Source: Aegilops tauschii subsp. strangulata (Eukaryota > Streptophyta > Magnoliopsida > Poales > Poaceae). From it: a DNA stretch of 64,000 bases. The position numbers and the translations under genes were made by a program. Every line of letters starts with the position of its first letter. Position 1 is the stretch's first letter. The stretch lies in NCBI RefSeq assembly GCF_002575655.3, contig NC_053040.3, positions 355,382,267 to 355,446,266 on the forward strand, read 5' to 3'. Shown here piece by piece: positions 58,205-64,000 of this stretch. The notes under the pieces were generated by a model. The model did not search any database. It saw only the letters and a list, made by a program, of their open reading frames with translations, and was not told where the DNA came from.

Positions 58205-59382
58205 TGTCGGTGTGGAACGACACCTATGGGATCACAAGAATCCCTACTACGGTTGTCGGGGCGTAGGGTTGTGAGAAGAGCGGGATTAGTAATCAGCACA
58301 AGGATCGTTTACCCAGGTTCGGGCCGCGAGGATGCGTAAAACCCTAGTCCTGCTTTGGTGGATGTATTTCAGAGAGTTCTTGAGCTCTCGAACTAGCTAT
58401 GGTGGATGCGTGGTTTCAAAGAGCCGAATCCCTCTCTAGTATGCCATGGGCCTCCTTTTATAGTCGAAAGGGGCTTCCACAGTGGCACACGGTAGGTGGA
58501 AAGGCGTACAGTATTGCGAGCTTATCGCGCGTATTACAGGACAAGATGCATTTAATGCGCCGCTAAGGTGTCCCCTAGCTTTATCGGGGGCGGGAACAAG
58601 GCCCGTCCCGTCCGTCGCCGCTCCTCCTCGCTTCGACAGGCGTCCTGGCCAGCGATGCATGCGGTGCCATGTAGGCAGGCAGGCAGCTGAGGTGGCGCGG
58701 TGGTAGGGTCTTCACGAAGGTTTGCATGCCACCACGCAGGCGCTTGATGAGTTGGCCTGGGAGCTGCATGTTGCCACGCAGGTGCCTGCCCAGCTGGTTG
58801 GGCTGGCAGCTGCATGCGAACAGCGGTGGAGACTTGGTTGATGCGGGCCTGGCAGTGTCCCCGCTGGCGTCCTCGGTGAGTGCCTTGCCGGGTGGCCCGG
58901 CAAGGGTCTTGCTGTGGCGCACTATCGTCCCCGGCAAGAGGTCTTGTGGCTCTCCTCGGCAAGGATCTTGCCAAGGACCGTTGTCTTTTAGTCCTCATCT
59001 GATCTTGAATATTCCTTGGTCTTGACAAAGATTTGCATGCCACCATGGAGGTGCCTCCCGAGACCTAGTTCCAACGTGGTTGGTTGAGTTGGAGCCCGTG
59101 GGCTCGAGGGTGGCTCACTTCGCTGGTGTGGGCGAGCCACCCCGGCAAGGGTCTTGCCAGGGCCGCTGAGGCTGTCCCTGGCAAGGATCTTACCGGGGGA
59201 TCCTGCTTCGTCCTTCTGCTTCTTTGTGTTCTTGGCCTTGGCGTTGCCTTGACTGTCTTGTACTCCGGCTTCTCTCCGGCTTCCCTCCCTTGCCCTGCTT
59301 CGTGTGGCCGCGGCGCGTGGCTCTGACTGCCCGTGCACAAGTAAAGGGTCAAAAGGAGAGCCCCTACTTTTGTACACCGACA
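58205..59382 (-). repeat. 5' LTR of T
   Basis: 1178 bp, on the plus strand TGTCGGTGTGGAACGACACC to TTGTACACCGACA. The minus-strand TATA box CTATAAAAGG is near 58455-58463. A ~15-bp deletion relative to the 3' LTR lies near 58930. Confidence 0.95.
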
Positions 59383-60420
59383 GTCAGATAGCTGAGAGGG
59401 GGAAAGAGATACTCCATCTGTTCAATAATGCAGTGCATATAAAAATTTTAGAAGTCAAACTTTGGAAACTTTGACCAGGTTTATGCAAATATTATTTATA
59501 TCTACAATACCAAAGATACATCATACGAAACTACATCTCATGATGAATCTAATGATATATGTTTGTCGTTCTAGATGTAAATGTTTTTCTCCACGTACCT
59601 GGTCAAACTTTGTGATGTTTGACTTTTAAATAAACTATATGCTATGGATCGAAGAGAGTACCTAAGTCGAGATAGATCAAGTGTGTGTGAAGGAGAATGG
59701 GTGAGTGTGCAAAGAGAGAGAGAGAGAGAGAGTGTGTGTGTGTGTGTGTGTGTGAAAGAGAAAGGGATAACAAACGATAAAATAGAGAGTGTGTGTTAGT
59801 TTCTTATGCAAACATATCACGCATGCATCTCCGAGATAGAAAAGTGAGGTGAGGAGATACACGAAGATAGCTAGTGCGTGATTGTTTGCAATGGAGAGAG
59901 ACACCCCTATAGCACATGTCCAATAGAGGTCTGGCCAACAAGGGACAGAGGTCGAGAGGGATGCATGGAGAAGATGGACGCATGGGGAGGGAGAGAGGTT
60001 GTGTTTGTGATAGAGAGATCCCCTCGAGATCGTGAGGGAACTATATGGGTGGGAGATCGAGGGACGAGGTGTGTGTGCGATAGAAAGATGCACCGAGAGA
60101 AATCGAGATAGACCAAGTGAGGGAAAGAGACAATGCATATGTTTGTGATGGAGACTAAGAATTAGTCATATACATAGGGGGAACTGTGTGTACCTACAAT
60201 TGATTGAGAGAGAATCATACTTAGCTAGGCATGAGATTGTGTGTGTGTGTGATGGAGAGAGAATGAGGGAGAGAGAGAGTTTTAGATGGGTCTATCGAGT
60301 GCGAGTGAGATATGCATGTGTATGTGTGACCCAGGGAGATGGAGAGTTTGAGAGAGAGAGGGAAGAGCTCCGAGACGGCAGAGTGGTGAGTGAGAGAGTT
60401 ACGGGCAACGAGCTAGGGAA
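59383..60420 (+). repeat. MITE-plus-GA-rich unit, copy 2
   Basis: Collinear with 28690-29647 and containing a compound microsatellite (AG)n(TG)n at about 59713-59754. A C-run followed by (CA)n lies just outside, near 60530-60548. No gene is seen. Confidence 0.8.
59412..59658 (+). mobile_element. Stowaway-type MITE, copy 2
   Basis: About 247 bp flanked by TA, CTCCATCTGTTC to GAAGAGAG, diverged from copy 1 at 28744-28994 but collinear with it (GTCAAACTTTGGAAACTTTG, then the inverted partner GACCAGGTACG). Confidence 0.75.
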
Positions 60421-61221
60421 TTTGTGTGCGTACGATGAGTGCACCCTAGTTATTTAGCTTGGACTAGAGAATCATACATTGTGTGCGAGAGAGACCTATA
60501 CATGGAGTGTGCATGTGAACTAGAAAGACCCCCCCCCCACACACACACAGAGGAAGAGAGGGAAAGAGGCCAACAAGGTTTGTGTTTGGATGCGTGCGAT
60601 AGAATTGAAAATTGTCAGTGACAGAGAGAACAGGAGTCCGAGAGAGGGGGAGGTCACGCTTATGCATCAAAGACTGATATAAAACATGTTTTGATATAAA
60701 TTTGCATTCAAATATTTGAATTGGATAACATGTTGTCTGCAATCCACACATGAACGGAGATATGCGTATCAAACAAGTTCATTAATTTGACTTTCAACAT
60801 GTAAATGGAGTACTATAATACAACATGCTACTCAATTGGGGTGTTCAATTTTGGATTTAGTTCAATGTTTTGACCTGGTGAACGAGCTATTTCATTGAAT
60901 CGAAATATTTCATTTTGGGTTTGATTCCCATTTTTGAGTGGGTCAACTATTTGTCATATAGTAAATCGTTAGCAACGAGCATGTAAAAACACATTAGTCC
61001 CGAGCATCATCTCGCCATCTAAAAAAGAAGTGGCAAGCTAATATTTCAAAATTTGATTCGAATCAAATTTTGTTTTTTTTGAAATGGAACACTCCGATTC
61101 CATACTTAAACTGGCTCAGCCAAATTGCTGACCATTCGAATCAACTTGGTAAGGTAAACATGGATGCTCATTCTCCCAAAATTTGAACGAACCGCTAAAC
61201 ACCCTCTGCTCGGTGGAATTC
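60421..61221. other. Intergenic DNA with a perfect 26-bp palindrome
   Basis: AT-rich after 60660, with no gene visible. At 61047-61072 there is a perfect inverted repeat with no spacer, centred on TTCGAA; outside it 'ATTTCAAA' and 'TTTGAAAT' extend the symmetry imperfectly. Confidence 0.7.
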
Positions 61222-64000
61222 TGTAACACCCACGATGCGCCTATATCTCCCACGTGTCGAGGCACGACTTAGAGGCATAACCGCATTGTAGGTATTGTAG
61301 CAAGAAGGGTCATCTTCACACAATCTCATGTCATGAACAAGAATGGGATAAAGAGAGTTGGCTTACAATCGCCAGTTCACACAATACATAAATTAATTCA
61401 TACATCATCCAAAATCCACACGTAGACCGACTGCGGTCAAATCCAAATGAAAAGAAGATAACCCCAAATGCTAGATCCCCGATCATCCCAACTGGGCTCC
61501 ACTACTAATCATCAGGAAACGAAACATAGTAACGACCACGGTCCTCGTCGAACTCCCACTTGAGCTCGGTTGCGTCACCTACATAGGTATCATCGGCACC
61601 TGCAACTGTTTTGGTAGAATCTGTGAGTCACGAGGACTCAGCAATCTCACACCCGCGAGATCAAGACTATTTAAGCTTATGGGTAGGAAAGGGGTAATGA
61701 GGTGGAGCTGCAGCAAGCACTAAGCAAAATATGGTGGCTAACATACGCAAACAAGAGCGAGAAGAGAAGCAACGCAATGATCGAGAAGCTAGAAGAGATC
61801 GAGAAGTGATCCTGAAACTACTTACGCGCAACCATAACACAAGAACCGTGTTCTCTTCCCGAACTCCGCCGAAAAGAGACCATCACGGCTACACACGCGG
61901 TTGATGCATTTTAATTAAGTCAAGTGTCAAGTTCTCTACAACCGGACATTAACAAATTCACATCTGCCACATAACCGCAGGCACGGCTTTCGAAAGATAA
62001 TACCCTGCAGGGGTGTCCCAACTTAGCCCATCACAAGCTCTCACGGTCAACGAAGGATATTCCTTCTCCCGGGAAGACCCGATCAGTCTCGGAATCCCGG
62101 TTACAAGACATTTCGACAATGGTAAAACAAGACCAGCAAAGCCGCCCGATATGCCGACAAATCCTGATAGGAGTCGCACGTATCTCGTTCTCAGGGCACA
62201 CCGGATGAGCCAGACGTCGGGTTGGCATAGACCCTGGTTGCCCAGGGGGCGCCGGACATCGCTCGGTTTGGACCAGCACTCGAAGGAGCACTGGCCCGAG
62301 GGGGTAAATAAAGATAACCCTCGGGCTCCGGAAACCCAAGGGAAGAAGGCTTAGGTGAGGCAAATGTAAAACCAAGGTTGGGCCTTGCTGGAGGAGTTTT
62401 ATTCAAAGCGAACTGTCAAGGGGGTCCCATAAATCACCCAACCGCGTAAGGGACGCAAAATCAAGGAACATAACACCGGTATGACGGAAACTAGGGCGGC
62501 AAGAGTGGAACAAAACACCAGGCATAAGGCCGAGGCTTCCACCCTTTACCAAGTATATAGATGCATTAATTAAATAAGAGATATTGTGATATCCCAACAA
62601 AGTTCATGATATCCATGTTCCAACAAGGAACAAACTTAATCTTCACCTGAAACTAGCAACGCTATAAGAGGGGCTGAGCAAAGCGGTAACATAGCCAAGC
62701 AACCGTTTGCTAGGAAGGGTGAAAAGGTTAGAGGCTGACATGGCAATAAGGGAGGCATGATATAACAAGTGGTAGGTAGCGCAACATAGCGATAGAGCGA
62801 ACAACTAGCAAGCAAAGATAGAAGTGATTTCGAGGGTATGGTCATCTTGCCTAAGATCCCGCAAGGAAGAATAACGAGTCCATGAAGAAGACAAACGGAC
62901 GTAGTCGACCGAATCCTCACAACTCCAGAACGAAACCGAAGCTTCGAAGCGTGCATTTTGAAACGGATCAAGTTCGTTGAGGGAAGTAGTGGAAGTATAC
63001 GTTCTCACGACGGTAGTGAAAGTAGTGGTACTATCGGTCCTCGACGGTAGTGGTACACGTTTTTCTGTAGATGTTCGGGTCATCGTGGAGGAACTTGCCG
63101 CATCGCCGGGCGTAGTCGTACACTTGGTCTTGTCGGATGGACGACAACGGTAGTGGAACTTGGCACTTGAGGTTCGAATACAGGGTCGGACGTGTAGCCG
63201 TTCATAGTCCAACTTGACGCATCCGGGTCGAGTACTTGGCGAATCCGCACGTAGAGGTACTTGGCGAAAAATCCTGGAGGTGATGCGTCCACGTATGGTC
63301 CTTGGCGGCATTCTTGCTGGTCCAAAAAGAAGCAAGACAGGAGGCCGGCGGCAGGGTCTTGGCGCTGGTCGATGCGGGTGAGCGGAGGCGCGTCCTCCTC
63401 CCCGCTCGAACGAAGCAGAGGCGGGGCAGGGGGCTTGGACATGTAGAGGCGCTGGAGGTGACGAGCTCCTGGTCAAGCAGAGGGCTCGGGCGCGGAACTT
63501 GAGGTGATGAAGGCGAAGGGGAACACAACGAGGCGGAGGGCAGCGTCTTGGTTCTGTAGTGGATGGCAGCGGATGCAGGCGACGAGGAGGAGGCAGAGGG
63601 GACGGGACGAGGGCACGGCTGCTGATGGAAGGGGGAGCGACGGCGGCGAGGAGGCCAACGGGGCTCCGGCCTGGTTCTCTTCTCCGGCGAGGGTGGAGCG
63701 CGGGTCTCGCACTGGAGGCGCGCGGATGCGGGAGCGAGGGGATCGGGCGTGATGCGGGTGAGGCGGCGGGCACGGGAAACGAGAGGGAGAGATGTGGATC
63801 GAGAGGAGAGCGAGGGATCGAGGGAGAGAAGTGGATCGGGAGAAGGGTTAGCGCTGCCCTCTCCCTGCGTGACGGCGCTCGGGAGGGAGATGGGGATCGA
63901 GCAGGAGGCTCTCCCCTGGCGCTAGGGTTAGCGAGGGAGAGAGGTTGGGCTGGCCTTCGGTCGCCTGGAGGCCCAGCTGGATCTTGGGCCACTTCGGATG
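61222..64000 (-). mobile_element. S3: Sukkula/LARD-like LTR, runs out of window
   Basis: On the plus strand it starts TGTAACACCCACGATGCG at 61222, preceded by AATTC. It is collinear with S1 over about 61222-62840 and with S2 to about 62943, then differs. A GC-rich section (63260-63990) with 'CTAGGGTTAG' near 63920 corresponds to the promoter-downstream part of S1/S2. Long frames there are low-complexity. The other end and the TSD partner lie beyond 64000. Confidence 0.8.

Larger units (their letters stand above)
29648..59382 (-). mobile_element. Tat-type Gypsy element T, TSD GTCAG, host of E5
   Basis: A minus-strand element with its 5' LTR at 58205-59382 and 3' LTR at 29648-30836, flanked by GTCAG at 29643-29647 and 59383-59387. 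Without the E5 nest it is about 11.3 kb. It carries gag, DGG-type protease, RT (YMDD), RNaseH and integrase (HHCC zinc finger plus DDE core), all with stops or frameshifts, and an opposite-strand B3-like gene between integrase and the 3' LTR. The primer site is shared with E2/E5. The order and the long 3' region with an antisense gene fit the Tat lineage of Ty3/Gypsy. Confidence 0.95.

Noticed and set aside
62805..63992. Minus-strand frame of 395 codons at the right edge
   Set aside because: Same situation in S3: Pro/Ser/Arg-rich, running from GC-rich DNA into the conserved non-coding LTR part. Not credible as a gene.
1..64000. CRISPR arrays, rRNA genes, bacterial operons or organellar DNA
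   Set aside because: I found no regularly spaced identical repeats, no rRNA-like conserved blocks and no prokaryotic gene organisation; all long coding signals are plant retroelement or host relics.

Overview
The window is intergenic DNA of a large grass genome, almost certainly Triticeae (wheat, goat-grass or barley type). The evidence is LTRs that read as BARE1/WIS/Angela copia, Tat-type Gypsy elements and very long Sukkula/LARD-like LTRs, together with Stowaway-type MITEs, no intact host gene, and deep nesting of insertions with readable 5-bp target site duplications (TSDs). Family names come from memory and no database was searched.

Left nest (1-19634). An Angela-like copia element on the minus strand (leader 17767-17897, 5' LTR 17898-19634) was hit by a Gypsy element F (window start to 17766, plus strand, 3' LTR 17285-17766). 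F was then hit by Gypsy element E2 (7408-16670, TSD CTCGG). F and E2 keep gag-protease reading frames but have lost most or all of RT-RNaseH-INT. Both carry a long spliced gene on the opposite strand with a region resembling the 'putative gypsy-type transposon' family (Transposase_28, PF04195) and a long coiled coil.

Middle (19635-29642). This is host-like DNA without an intact gene. It holds a degenerate repeat cluster, a broken coiled-coil coding relic (21772-22200), an Angela-like solo LTR (22655-24393, TSD GTTTC), AT-rich DNA with diverged internal duplications, a broken F-box gene (27903-28317), a MITE (28744-28994) and a GA-rich tract.

Right nest (29648-59382). A minus-strand Tat-type Gypsy element T (TSD GTCAG) carries degenerate gag, protease, RT, RNaseH and integrase, plus a plus-strand B3-like gene (31444-32098) with its own TATA box between pol and the 3' LTR. 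T's gag was split by E5 (39601-57986, TSD GCTCT), a relative of E2 reduced to a gag N-terminus plus the antisense gene. Each LTR of E5 was hit by a Sukkula/LARD-like sequence: S1 (40230-44491, TSD CCTCA) and S2 (50819-57662, TSD GCTAG). T sits between two diverged copies of one MITE-plus-GA-rich unit (28690-29647 and 59383-60420), so it landed in or at the joint of an older tandem duplication.

Right end (59383-64000). The second MITE/GA-rich unit is followed by AT-rich DNA with a 26-bp perfect palindrome and a third Sukkula/LARD-like LTR (S3, 61222 to beyond the window).

The most unusual signal is the antisense cargo. Three Gypsy elements share a spliced opposite-strand gene that is kept while sense pol decays, with introns whose removal keeps the reading frame. 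In F and T the opposite-strand gene has a TATA box. T carries a different, B3-like, opposite-strand gene.
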